DNA of 64,000 nucleotides from Planctomycetales bacterium (GTDB taxonomy: Bacteria; 4484-113), in NCBI GenBank assembly GCA_030606285.1, contig JAUWGS010000011.1:1-64000 (forward strand), written 5' to 3'. A model generated the notes under the pieces. The model did no database searches and had not been told where the DNA came from. It saw only the letters and a program-made list of their open reading frames with translations. Position 1 is the stretch's first letter, and each line of letters starts with the position of its first letter. Shown one piece after another: positions 1 to 7,849 of the stretch. Made by a program: the position numbers and the translations under genes.

Positions 1-1
1 G

Positions 2-74
2 AGCCCATGACCGGATTCGGACCGGTGACCTCGTCCTTACCAAGGAAGCGCTCTACCGCCTGAGCTACATGGGC
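2..74 (-). tRNA. tRNA-Thr (anticodon GGT)
   Basis: The minus strand folds as a tRNA: 7-bp acceptor (GCCCATG with CATGGGC), a standard D arm, anticodon loop TTGGTAA and a T arm with loop TCCGAAT. The discriminator is T at position 2, and the window ends inside a probable encoded CCA. The second pair of the anticodon stem is a T-C mismatch (CTTCC against GGACG), which is unusual for an otherwise regular tRNA. It lies 5 bases after tRNA-Gly in the same transcript. Confidence 0.93.
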
Positions 75-76
75 GC

Positions 77-152
77 TGGAGCGGGAAACGGGGTTCGAAC
101 CCGCGACCCTCAGCTTGGAAGGCTGATGCTCTACCAACTGAGCTACTCCCGC
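77..152 (-). tRNA. tRNA-Gly (anticodon TCC)
   Basis: Full cloverleaf on the minus strand: acceptor GCGGGAG with TTCCCGC, perfect anticodon stem TCAGC/GCTGA around loop CTTCCAA, and T loop TTCGAAC. The discriminator is T at 80 and CCA is encoded at 79-77. It is the middle tRNA of the Tyr-Gly-Thr operon. Confidence 0.95.
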
Positions 153-228
153 CTCTCCCACAAGTTTATTTACCGCTTCTTCAGATTCTGTCGAAAAATG
201 GGCTATTGAATGGCGAAGAGAATATATC

Positions 229-257
229 GTAGAGACGACCCGGCGGGTCGTCTCTAC
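229..257. repeat. 13-bp inverted repeat with 3-base loop
   Basis: GTAGAGACGACCC (229-241) and its exact reverse complement (245-257) flank GGC, between tRNA-Tyr and tRNA-Gly. A partial echo, GTCTCTACGG, follows near 273. No T-run follows on either strand, so it does not look like a classical terminator. Short GTAGAGACG...CGTCTCTAC palindromes of this form occur as dispersed repeats in some bacterial genomes. Here it may be such a repeat or an RNA-processing hairpin between tRNAs. Confidence 0.75.
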
Positions 258-400
258 ATTGAGGCCGGTTCATGTCTCTACGGTCTGATTCAAATTCGGT
301 TGATTGCGATAAGATGACCTGCGAGATTCGATTTTTCACAGAATCTCTTCACATGGATAACCACTGAGCAAATTTGGAAACTGCGGGCCCTCCAGAATAG

Positions 401-482
401 TGGAGGGGGGAGGATTCGAACCTCCGAAGGCGTCGCCAACAGATTTACAGTCTGCCCCCTTTGGCCACTCGGGAACCCCACC
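401..482 (-). tRNA. tRNA-Tyr (anticodon GTA)
   Basis: A class II tRNA with a long variable arm, anticodon loop CTGTAAA and T arm GGAGG-TTCGAAT-CCTCC. The acceptor strands are GGTGGGG and CCCCTCC, leaving a T-T mismatch at pair 3-70. The discriminator is A at 401 and CCA is not encoded. It is the first tRNA of the operon, about 76 bases downstream of the predicted transcription start. Confidence 0.93.
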
Positions 483-526
483 TTTTGTCAATGTGCACGG
501 CTCAAAGCGAGCGCAAGTCGCCGACG

Positions 527-544
527 CGCCATAGCGCTATGGCG
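527..544. repeat. 18-bp perfect palindrome in the tRNA operon leader
   Basis: CGCCATAGCGCTATGGCG reads identically on both strands. It sits between the tRNA promoter (565-593) and tRNA-Tyr, so it would form a hairpin in the leader RNA or could be a protein-binding site. No function can be assigned from sequence alone. Confidence 0.6.
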
Positions 545-564
545 ACGGCGCGCGGCAATACGTA

Positions 565-593
565 AATATAGTCTACCCTACAAGCAGTGTCAA
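565..593 (-). promoter_or_regulatory. Promoter of the Tyr-Gly-Thr tRNA operon
   Basis: On the minus strand, TTGACA (593-588), a 17-base spacer and TATATT (570-565) form a near-consensus sigma-70 type promoter. Transcription would start near 558 and run through all three tRNAs and out of the window. Confidence 0.75.
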
Positions 594-626
594 TTGGGCG
601 GCGGCGCTCCCGCGCGAGATACGGGG

Positions 627-3600
627 CTAGTAATCGCGGCGCGCGAAGACGAGTTCATCCGCCGCCGTACTGTGGTAGACGAACGCCGGTCGGCTGTTGA
701 CGTAAGCGAACGCGGCGGCGCCTGTCAGCTCCGCGTTAGTCGCGGCGACGGTAAAATCCCAGGGGGCGCTTGCGTCGGCTTCAGCGTTAGTCGCGTAACG
801 CACGGTATCCCCCAGGCCCTGAAACACCAGCACGGGCAGCCCGTTGAAGAGGCGCAGGTGCTGCGCGTCACCTCCCATCGCAAAGGGCAAAGACTGCGGG
901 AGCCATTCGCCACGCCCGTTTTCCGCAACGTTGATGGCGTAGCGGATTCCGGCGGCGCCGGTCGTATAGCTGACGGCGGGCCTGCCGTCGTTTACGGTAA
1001 GCGAAGTCGTGCCCGCCTGTGTAAGGCCTGCATCCACGATGTACGCCTCCCACATGCCAATCCCGTCGTTGTCGTTGGCAATAGCGAGTGAGATCTGGCT
1101 GGTTACGCCGTCCGCATAGGAAACGGAAGGACGGCCGGTCTTCAGCACGCGAAGCCAGGGCGAGAGAATCGGATTGGCCGACGCGTACACAGAGATTATC
1201 TGCCAGGCGCCGCTGCCGTCTGACGAACCGCAGCGCGCGTATTCAAGCCGTTGTTCATTGGCGTTGTAGTAGACGACTGAGGGGTGGTTCTGCACGAATC
1301 CCATGAAAACACCGGAGCAATCGCTGCCGGTGGCGCTGACCCGGTAGGAATCCCAGCCGCCCGTGCCGTCGGAGCTCTGGTTGATGATGAAGTGCACCGG
1401 CCCGTCCGAGGACACGCAGGCTATCGCCGGGCGGTCATCCACCTCGGCGATTTCAAGCCCTGATCTGTACGTCATGCCCAGAGGGAGCAAGCTCACGGTC
1501 CAGGTGCCCATGCCGTTTGCGAATTCATTGCGGGCGAAGTACAGGTCGGACGCGGTTTCGCTGCCGGCGCGAAATGCTATGCAGGGGCGTCCCTGGACGT
1601 TGGCAAGCGCGACCTCGTGGCTGCCGCCCGAGTCGGCGGGCACTAAGCTTGTAGGCCAGGGGCTGAGAACCTCCAGATGGGCGTTGAAGGCATAGTCCGC
1701 CGCACCTGCGCCGCTTGTGCCGACGCGGATGAAGTAATCGCTGTCGGACAGCATCAGCCAGCTCAGGCTGAGCGCTTCGGTCTCTCCGGGCGCGGTTGCC
1801 AGCACCGCCTGCGAGCTGTCGAGCAGCTCGACCGTGAGGTTTTCGCCGCCGACCGGAGCCGAAACGTAGACGTCAAAGTACTCGCCCGACTCCGCGTAGA
1901 AAGTGTAGTAATCGTCGTCGTCTCCATCGTAGCCGCCGCTGCCGACGTTGCCTCGGAAGCCGTTCACGGGGAAGGGCGGCAGCGGGTTGGCCTCCGTGGA
2001 GTCGTCGTTGTTCTCCACCTCGTCGTAGTCCGGCGTGGTCACGAAGTATGTGAAGTCGTGGTCCACTGTTCCTTCTGCGCCATCAACCGTGAGCGAACCT
2101 TCGTACTGCCCCGGCTCGCCCATCGTCACCACCGGCAGCGGGCCTTCGTAGTAGGATGGAGTGGCGCCTATTCCGAAAGTCCAGGTGAGTGAAAACGGCG
2201 GTGAGCCTGAAATCCCCGCGCTGAAAGTCTGATCGGTGCCCGTCTCGGCGTACTGCGGATGCAGCCACGTAACCTGCGGCGGCTCGGCGGCAAGAGGGTT
2301 CACATTTATCACCAGCGGATCGCCCAGCTCGTACAGGTGCCTCTCAAGAGCGTCGTCGTAGTAAAACGTGAGCTTCTGCGGATCCGCCGCGCCGGGGTTC
2401 TTCTCCGACACGAAATAGAGCACCGTCATTCCGCCGCCGTTGCCGGTGAATTCGAAGTTGCACAGGTCGCCGCCGGAGCGCTCCGGGATGAAGCCCGAAA
2501 GCGGCGTGACATTGACCTCCACGCTGTTTAAGTAGCTGTTTACCGGATGCGTATGGTAGACCCAGCCTACATCCATATACTGGAAGAAAAACTGGGGCGA
2601 CAAGAAATCCATCATGTCGCCGAACCCTTCCGCCCAGATGCCGTCCTTATCCCAGCAGCCGCCGCCGAAGCCGCCGATGTTGAACGTGGGCCAGTCGGGC
2701 TCGACGACGTTCAGGTCGTAGCCAGTTACCGCGCTGCCGAGTGCTGCGAACGAATACTCCATATCTTCGGCACTGACCAGCACTGTTGTTGTTTCGCCGA
2801 TATTAATGGTGGTCTTGGTGGCGGTGATGTCGATGCGGTTCGCCGGAGGCGGCTCGGTGACACTGAGCATGAAGCTGTAGTCATCCGCACCGTAGTCGTT
2901 GGTGACGGCAAGGGACGCGTTGTAGTTGCCGATCGCGCCAAGCTGCACCTGCGGACTGCGCAGCGTGCTTGTGTCCGGCGTCGCACCGCCGCCGAAGTCC
3001 CAGTCGAAGATGAGTGGCTCAGTGCCGGTGACTGCCGCGCTGAATGTGATGTCTGCGCCCTCGACGCCCTGAGTCGGCGTGACGCTGATTATGTTCGTCG
3101 CATCCCCCGGCACCTGGAAGAAGACAGGAGTGCTGGGCACGCCTTCTGAAGACGCGCTGTTAAGCGGCACGACGCGGTACCACATGCTTTCGGTCGTCGG
3201 CAGCGTGAAGTTGAAGCGCAGGAAGCCCGTGCTGTCCGCCGTACTCTCCACCACCACCACCTGCCCCACCTCGTTTGTGTACGCGCCGCTTTGGGTATCG
3301 CTGCTGCGCACCGAGTAGTGCGCGGCTTCATAATTGAAGTGGATGGCCAGGGGCGTGATATCGGCGATGTCAACCGTGCCGCTGTTGTCCCCGTCGGCGG
3401 CGATGGTTGTCGGCGGGGTTGCGGGTTGCTTGTAGTACATCGCAATCGGCGTGATATCGGAGATGCCAACACTCCCGTTCTGGTCGTAGTCGCCGACGTT
3501 CTTGTAGTGCCAGGTGAGCTCCCAGCCACCCAGGCCGTCCTCCCGGTAGTCAAGGTCGTCTACGATGTTTTCGTCGCCGGTGACCGGCAGGCGTATGAAG

Positions 3601-3866
3601 CTTACCCCGGCGGCATCACGCATTGCGAGGCTGTCTTTCAGCGCGACTTTGAGCTCAAGGAACAACTCCGGGCTTACCCCATCCGGAACGGGCAGCGCGT
3701 TTATCCGGCGGGTTATGTCGCTGAGCGTTTGGGGAACCGGCGCAATGGTGAACGCCGGCGGATTGCTGTGCCGCTTGCCGCACGCGCATAGCGCGAATAC
3801 TAGCGCCATCGCCGTAAGGAGTACCAACACACAGGTTAAAGCTGTGGTTACGCGAGTTTTGCCCAT
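627..3866 (-). CDS. Large lipoprotein: dockerin-like pair, PKD domains, PPC domain, seven-fold propeller-like repeat
   Basis: 1079 residues. A signal peptide ends in a lipobox-like LCAC near residue 29, so an exported lipoprotein is likely. Residues about 126-183 hold two dockerin-like calcium loops (DQNGSVGISDITP and DNSGTVDIADITP). PKD-like domains follow at about 260-335 and 545-605, then a region like the prepeptidase C-terminal (PPC) domain at about 620-715. The last 340 residues contain seven spaced copies of a GRPAVSY-like motif (GRPCIAF, DRPAIAC, NHPSVVY, GRPSVSY, GRPAVSY, GLPVLVF, SRPAFVY), which suggests a seven-bladed propeller. A strong GGGAGGAG site lies 4 bases before the ATG. 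No catalytic motif is visible, so a surface-binding role is an inference. Confidence 0.85.
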   Translation of the reverse strand: MGKTRVTTALTCVLVLLTAMALVFALCACGKRHSNPPAFTIAPVPQTLSDITRRINALPVPDGVSPELFLELKVALKDSLAMRDAAGVSFIRLPVTGDENIVDDLDYREDGLGGWELTWHYKNVGDYDQNGSVGISDITPIAMYYKQPATPPTTIAADGDNSGTVDIADITPLAIHFNYEAAHYSVRSSDTQSGAYTNEVGQVVVVESTADSTGFLRFNFTLPTTESMWYRVVPLNSASSEGVPSTPVFFQVPGDATNIISVTPTQGVEGADITFSAAVTGTEPLIFDWDFGGGATPDTSTLRSPQVQLGAIGNYNASLAVTNDYGADDYSFMLSVTEPPPANRIDITATKTTINIGETTTVLVSAEDMEYSFAALGSAVTGYDLNVVEPDWPTFNIGGFGGGCWDKDGIWAEGFGDMMDFLSPQFFFQYMDVGWVYHTHPVNSYLNSVEVNVTPLSGFIPERSGGDLCNFEFTGNGGGMTVLYFVSEKNPGAADPQKLTFYYDDALERHLYELGDPLVINVNPLAAEPPQVTWLHPQYAETGTDQTFSAGISGSPPFSLTWTFGIGATPSYYEGPLPVVTMGEPGQYEGSLTVDGAEGTVDHDFTYFVTTPDYDEVENNDDSTEANPLPPFPVNGFRGNVGSGGYDGDDDDYYTFYAESGEYFDVYVSAPVGGENLTVELLDSSQAVLATAPGETEALSLSWLMLSDSDYFIRVGTSGAGAADYAFNAHLEVLSPWPTSLVPADSGGSHEVALANVQGRPCIAFRAGSETASDLYFARNEFANGMGTWTVSLLPLGMTYRSGLEIAEVDDRPAIACVSSDGPVHFIINQSSDGTGGWDSYRVSATGSDCSGVFMGFVQNHPSVVYYNANEQRLEYARCGSSDGSGAWQIISVYASANPILSPWLRVLKTGRPSVSYADGVTSQISLAIANDNDGIGMWEAYIVDAGLTQAGTTSLTVNDGRPAVSYTTGAAGIRYAINVAENGRGEWLPQSLPFAMGGDAQHLRLFNGLPVLVFQGLGDTVRYATNAEADASAPWDFTVAATNAELTGAAAFAYVNSRPAFVYHSTAADELVFARRDY

Positions 3867-4056
3867 AATCTCCTCCCCGGCTCGCTCCCCGGACTGGTTA
3901 TCAGAGTATACCTTGTTGCGGGCTTGCTTGCAGCAGGATTGGGATTTATGAGCTCTGCGTTTGACAGAATACTAAAGAGCTGTATACTGACCACTGAGCC
4001 TCGGCTATTCTAAACGTGATACTCGAAGGAAGCGGATTGAGGGTAACTTCCGGGGA

Positions 4057-4944
4057 ATGCGCGTGCTGACAAGGCAGAAAATACTGCTGTCACTGCTCTC
4101 GGGAGCGAAGAAGCCACTGAATTCGACAGTATTCGTAAAGCTGGTCTTCCTTCTCCGCCATGAGACGGAACTGGAGAGTGACCGTACATTCTACGATTTT
4201 GTCCCATATAAGTTTGGCCCTTTCTCATTCGCTATGTACCGAGAGCTGTCTAGCCTGCAACGCTACGGCTATGTAATGCGTGAAAACGAGCGGGTCGCTC
4301 TCGTCGGGCAGATGTCAAACCTCATAAAGGAAAAGGTCCAACAGCTCACGATGTCAGCTCAGCAGTCAGTTAACATAGTACTACGGCAATACGGCAAGAT
4401 GAGCCAGACGGCGCTCGTTAAAGGTGTCTATGCTAAGTACCCGTGGTACGCCATAAGGAGCGAACTAAGCGATTTAAAACCGGCGAGGTCCCGTCGTCTA
4501 AAGAGATGCTCAAAGGCTGTGTATACGGCTGGTTACGAGGGAAAATCGGTTGATTATTTCTTTAATAGCCTTCTTAAGCGAGGTATAGAACTGATTATCG
4601 ATGTGCGTGCGAATGCCATCTCGCGGAGATACGGTTTTTCTAAGCAGCAGTTCGGCGAGATAGCTGGCAGATTGAAGCTTGGATATCAACATCTGCCAAG
4701 TCTCGGTATCCCCAGAACGAATAGATATAACTTAAATGACGATATTTCATATAAGCGCCTTCTAGATAAATATGAACGGGAGATGTTGCCAAAGCATGAG
4801 GAGGAAATAGAGCAGGTTGGCTACCTAATGCAAGGAAGTCCCGCCGTTCTGGTGTGTTTTGAAAAAGACATTGAGCATTGTCACCGCAGTCGGCTGGCTA
4901 TAGCGGTCGCACGAAAAACTGGATTGGACATTTCGCACCTTTAG
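4057..4944 (+). CDS. DUF488-domain protein with N-terminal Panacea/DUF4065-like domain
   Basis: 295 residues. Residues about 153-295 match the DUF488 family: an opening YTAGYEGKSVDYFF, an IDVRANAISRRYGFSK block, and a closing VLVCFEKDIEHCHRSRLA with the paired Cys and CHR. The N-terminal 150 residues look like a winged-helix module, and YKFGPFSFAMYREL resembles the DUF4065/Panacea signature. The biochemical role of DUF488 is not established. Base composition is clearly more AT-rich than the neighbours, consistent with acquisition. The stop is 2 bases before the next start, so the two genes are almost certainly co-translated. Confidence 0.85.
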   Translation: MRVLTRQKILLSLLSGAKKPLNSTVFVKLVFLLRHETELESDRTFYDFVPYKFGPFSFAMYRELSSLQRYGYVMRENERVALVGQMSNLIKEKVQQLTMSAQQSVNIVLRQYGKMSQTALVKGVYAKYPWYAIRSELSDLKPARSRRLKRCSKAVYTAGYEGKSVDYFFNSLLKRGIELIIDVRANAISRRYGFSKQQFGEIAGRLKLGYQHLPSLGIPRTNRYNLNDDISYKRLLDKYEREMLPKHEEEIEQVGYLMQGSPAVLVCFEKDIEHCHRSRLAIAVARKTGLDISHL

Positions 4945-4946
4945 CT

Positions 4947-5777
4947 ATGGCATCTGAGAAGCAGAAACTAAAGGTCTTAATCACAGTTAAAACGTATCCT
5001 ATTCCGTCCAAGAAATACGACGAACTTGTCTGCACTGCGGGCGTGACCGAAAGTGGAGATTTCGTGCGTCTCTATCCAATAAATTTTCGAGACCTGCCGT
5101 TTACTCAGCAGTACAAGAAGTATCAGTGGATTGAAGTAAATGCGGTAAAACACGAGGGGCGGGATGTCCGCAAGGAGAGCTTCAGGCCCTTTTGCGATAC
5201 GTTGAAGCTCATTGGGGAACCGATCCCGAGCAATCCCGGTAATTGGTCAGAACGAGCTAAATACGCTATCGCTAAGAAGGCTCGTTCGATGGAGGATTTG
5301 TCTGACCAACAGAGAGCGGATAGGACATCGCTTGGGATATTCAGACCTAAAAAGATACATGACCTGGTAATCTCAGCGGATGATCCGGAGTGGCCTCCTA
5401 AGTTTCTGCAAGCACTACAGCAACAGCGCTTGTTTGAGCGTCGCCAGAAAACGCTTGTGCCGCCCCGGAAGGTGCCGTTCAAGTTCCACTACTGCTTTGA
5501 ATGCGATGATCCTCGGTGTAAGGCTAATCATCGGATGATGATTGAAGACTGGGAGGTTGGCGCGCTTTTTTGGAGGATGGTGGACAAAGGGGCTTCACAT
5601 AAGGAAGCGTCCGAAGAGGTACGAGAGAAATTCTTGAATGAACTCTGCGGCTCCGACAGAGATACCCATTTCTACGCGGGCACAATCCTCGCACATCCCA
5701 CGAGTTGGGTGGTTATTGGCGTTTTCTGGCCAAAGGTACAAGTGCAAAAGACTGAACCGCCCACTCTATTCAACTGA
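4947..5777 (+). CDS. Conserved protein with a C2CH zinc-knuckle, partner of the DUF488 protein
   Basis: 276 residues. I do not recognise a named family with certainty. It starts with a conserved-looking block (VKTYPIPSKKYDELVCTAG, then VRLYPINFRDLP). Near residue 190 there is a probable metal site, CFECDDPRCKANH (Cys-x2-Cys-x4-Cys-x3-His), followed by MMIEDWEVG. No signal peptide or membrane segment. The start at 4947 is chosen because the block begins right after it and it lies 2 bases after the DUF488 stop. Codon use is AT-richer than the flanks, as in its partner. A nucleic-acid or nucleotide-related role is only a guess. Confidence 0.8.
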   Translation: MASEKQKLKVLITVKTYPIPSKKYDELVCTAGVTESGDFVRLYPINFRDLPFTQQYKKYQWIEVNAVKHEGRDVRKESFRPFCDTLKLIGEPIPSNPGNWSERAKYAIAKKARSMEDLSDQQRADRTSLGIFRPKKIHDLVISADDPEWPPKFLQALQQQRLFERRQKTLVPPRKVPFKFHYCFECDDPRCKANHRMMIEDWEVGALFWRMVDKGASHKEASEEVREKFLNELCGSDRDTHFYAGTILAHPTSWVVIGVFWPKVQVQKTEPPTLFN

Positions 5778-5899
5778 TAGTAAGCCCAATAGAAAATGTT
5801 CTCCGTGCTGTGTCAGAATGGCGATGATTGCAGAACATCTACAGCTCTTAGCCATATAGAGCTAATGTCGTTCATCGGGTATAGGGTGGTATTTGGACG

Positions 5900-6745
5900 A
5901 TGCGCCGGATAATCCTCGCCGACAACATGGACGTGCTCCCAAGCATCCCGGGCGGGTTGGTGAACCTCATCTACATCGATCCCCCGTTCAATACGGGAAA
6001 GCTTCAGGAGCGCACGCGTATAAAAACCGTGCGTGACGAGAAGGGCGGTGACCGCGTGGGTTTCAAGGGGCGGAAGTATCGCACGGAGAAGCTGGGGACG
6101 CAGGCGTTCGCCGACGCGTTTGACGATTTTTTAAAGTTTCTGGAGCCGCGACTGCGGGAAGCGCAGCGGATTCTCGCTGCCGACGGCTCGCTTTTCCTGC
6201 ACCTGGACTACCGCGAAGTGCACTACTGCAAAGTGCTGCTGGACGGCATCTTCGGGCGCGAGTGCTTCCAAAACGAGATTATCTGGGCGTACGATTACGG
6301 CGCGCGCAGTAAAAAACGTTGGTCGCCCAAGCACGACAGCATCCTGTGGTACGTAAAAGACCCGGAGAACTACACCTTCAACTACGACGAAATGGAGCGG
6401 ATTCCATACATGGCGCCGGGGCTGGTGGGAGAAGAAAAAGCCGCACGCGGCAAAACGCCCACGGACGTCTGGTGGCACACCATCGTTCCCACCAAGAGCG
6501 CGGAGCGCACGGGGTACCCGACGCAAAAGCCCCTGGGGATTCTCACGCGCATCGTGAAGGTTCACACTAGGCCGGGCGATCTCGTGATGGACTTTTTCGC
6601 CGGCAGCGGAACGCTGGGCGAGGCAGCGGCGCGGCTGGGGCGCGATTTCATCCTGATTGACATTAGTCTCGACGCGGCGCAGATAATGGCACGACGGCTG
6701 GCGTTCGCCAACCCGGAGTGCGTCGGGTTTAAGGCGCGGAAGTAA
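5900..6745 (+). CDS. DNA methyltransferase, probable N6-adenine, beta-class order
   Basis: 281 residues. The catalytic motif IV DPPFNTG is at residues 27-33, and the AdoMet-binding motif I (DFFAGSGTLGEAA) lies near the C terminus at about 230-242, the order of beta-class amino-methyltransferases. GYPTQKPLGIL just before motif I is typical of the family. No restriction nuclease is adjacent: upstream lies the DUF488 pair (122-base gap) and downstream a PilT-like ATPase, so it may be an orphan methylase or a partner of the DUF488 pair. Its composition is closer to the host than that of the DUF488 pair. Confidence 0.9.
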   Translation: MRRIILADNMDVLPSIPGGLVNLIYIDPPFNTGKLQERTRIKTVRDEKGGDRVGFKGRKYRTEKLGTQAFADAFDDFLKFLEPRLREAQRILAADGSLFLHLDYREVHYCKVLLDGIFGRECFQNEIIWAYDYGARSKKRWSPKHDSILWYVKDPENYTFNYDEMERIPYMAPGLVGEEKAARGKTPTDVWWHTIVPTKSAERTGYPTQKPLGILTRIVKVHTRPGDLVMDFFAGSGTLGEAAARLGRDFILIDISLDAAQIMARRLAFANPECVGFKARK

Positions 6746-6781
6746 GCAGCGGGACGATGCCCGCAGCCAACGGAGGAGACA

Positions 6782-7726
6782 ATGGAACTAAACGATCTGC
6801 TTTTTGAGATGATAAGCTCAAGAGCCATGGACCTGCACCTCGTCGCCGGCAGGCAGCCATACCTGCGCATCGATGGAGTGCTCCAGGGGTACGACGGGGA
6901 GGCGCCGGTACTGCAGCGAGAGACAGTGCTGGAACTGGCTGAGGAGTTCTTCGGCTTCGAGCTTGAGGAGAGCGGCGAGCCGTTCCCGCTTGCTTACACC
7001 AATTCGATAAAGCGCCACGACCGGCGATTCCGGGGGACGGTGCTGGTTAACGATATGTCAGCCAGCCTCATCGTGCGGCTGATGCCTAAGGGCGTGCCGC
7101 CGCTGGAGAAGCTGGGAGTACCGCCGGAGTTTATGAAGATTCTGGAGCTTTCGCGCGGGCTCGTCGTCATCGCCGGCGCCAGTGGCAGCGGGAAGACCAC
7201 AACGCTTTATTCGCTCGCCGACGAGATCAACCGGAGGCACCAGGTGTGCATCTGCATACTCGAAGACGGCGATGGCATTGAACTCACGCCCGCCAAGGCG
7301 CTGGTGCACCAGGTTTCTTACCATCCGCTGGACGGCGCGGCGGAAGCCTACCGCCACGCGATGCTCACGGACGCCGATGTAATCGTGGGGTTCGTTGAGG
7401 ACGAGCACGACCTTATGGCTGCGATAAAGTGCGTCGAGACCGGGCACCTGGTCATCGCCAACTACCACGCGGCGACGGTGGAAGAAGCGCTGGAAAGGCT
7501 AGCGGACTGCGCGATGGCGTTTACGAACGGGGAAGCCCGGCTCGCGGACGCGCTTACAGTGTGCGTGAGCCAGAAGCTCGCGCCCAAGAAGGGCGGTGGG
7601 CGGCGCGCGGTGCTGGAAATTCTGTGGTGCGATGAGGATGTTGCCGCGGTAATCCGCGGGGACGAGCCGCTGGAAAAAGTGGCTGAGCTGCTCCAGCGCA
7701 AGGGCAACCTGGCGCGGGAGGAGTAG
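6782..7726 (+). CDS. PilT-like secretion/pilus ATPase, divergent
   Basis: 314 residues, a little shorter than PilT. The start matches PilT (MDLHLVAGRQPYLRIDGVL), Walker A is GASGSGKTTTL at about 132-142, and a His-box equivalent reads TGHLVIANYHAATVEEA. The Walker B region of PilT (DPDVILVGEMRD) is replaced by DADVIVGFVEDEHD, and the Asp-box reads ILEDGDGIEL. It is therefore a hexameric secretion-ATPase relative, but retraction-motor function is unproven. A GGAGGAG site precedes the ATG. No other pilus gene is in the window. Confidence 0.85.
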   Translation: MELNDLLFEMISSRAMDLHLVAGRQPYLRIDGVLQGYDGEAPVLQRETVLELAEEFFGFELEESGEPFPLAYTNSIKRHDRRFRGTVLVNDMSASLIVRLMPKGVPPLEKLGVPPEFMKILELSRGLVVIAGASGSGKTTTLYSLADEINRRHQVCICILEDGDGIELTPAKALVHQVSYHPLDGAAEAYRHAMLTDADVIVGFVEDEHDLMAAIKCVETGHLVIANYHAATVEEALERLADCAMAFTNGEARLADALTVCVSQKLAPKKGGGRRAVLEILWCDEDVAAVIRGDEPLEKVAELLQRKGNLAREE

Positions 7727-7737
7727 AAGGCAGGATT

Positions 7738-7776
7738 ATGAGCCTTGGACATGCGCTGCGCAAGATAGGCTTTTAG
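7738..7776 (+). other. 12-codon open frame, possible gene remnant
   Basis: ATG...TAG encoding MSLGHALRKIGF, 11 bases after the PilT-like stop and just before the AT-rich restriction-modification cassette. It could be the first codons of a gene cut off when the cassette arrived, or chance. Weak. Confidence 0.2.
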
Positions 7777-7813
7777 GAAGCGCCGAGCACTCGTGTCAGT
7801 CGAATTGCCCTAC

Positions 7814-7840
7814 TTGACAAATGTATTGTTTTGCTATAAT
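7814..7840 (+). promoter_or_regulatory. Promoter of the restriction-modification pair
   Basis: A perfect TTGACA (7814-7819) and a perfect TATAAT (7835-7840) are 15 bases apart, with an extended -10 (TGC before TATAAT). The predicted start, about 7847, is only about 3 bases before the chosen ATG at 7850. Confidence 0.75.
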
Positions 7841-7849
7841 ATCGGTAAG

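Noticed and set aside
229-257. Terminator after tRNA-Tyr
   Set aside because: No T-run follows on the minus strand, and transcription must continue into tRNA-Gly and tRNA-Thr, which show no promoter of their own.
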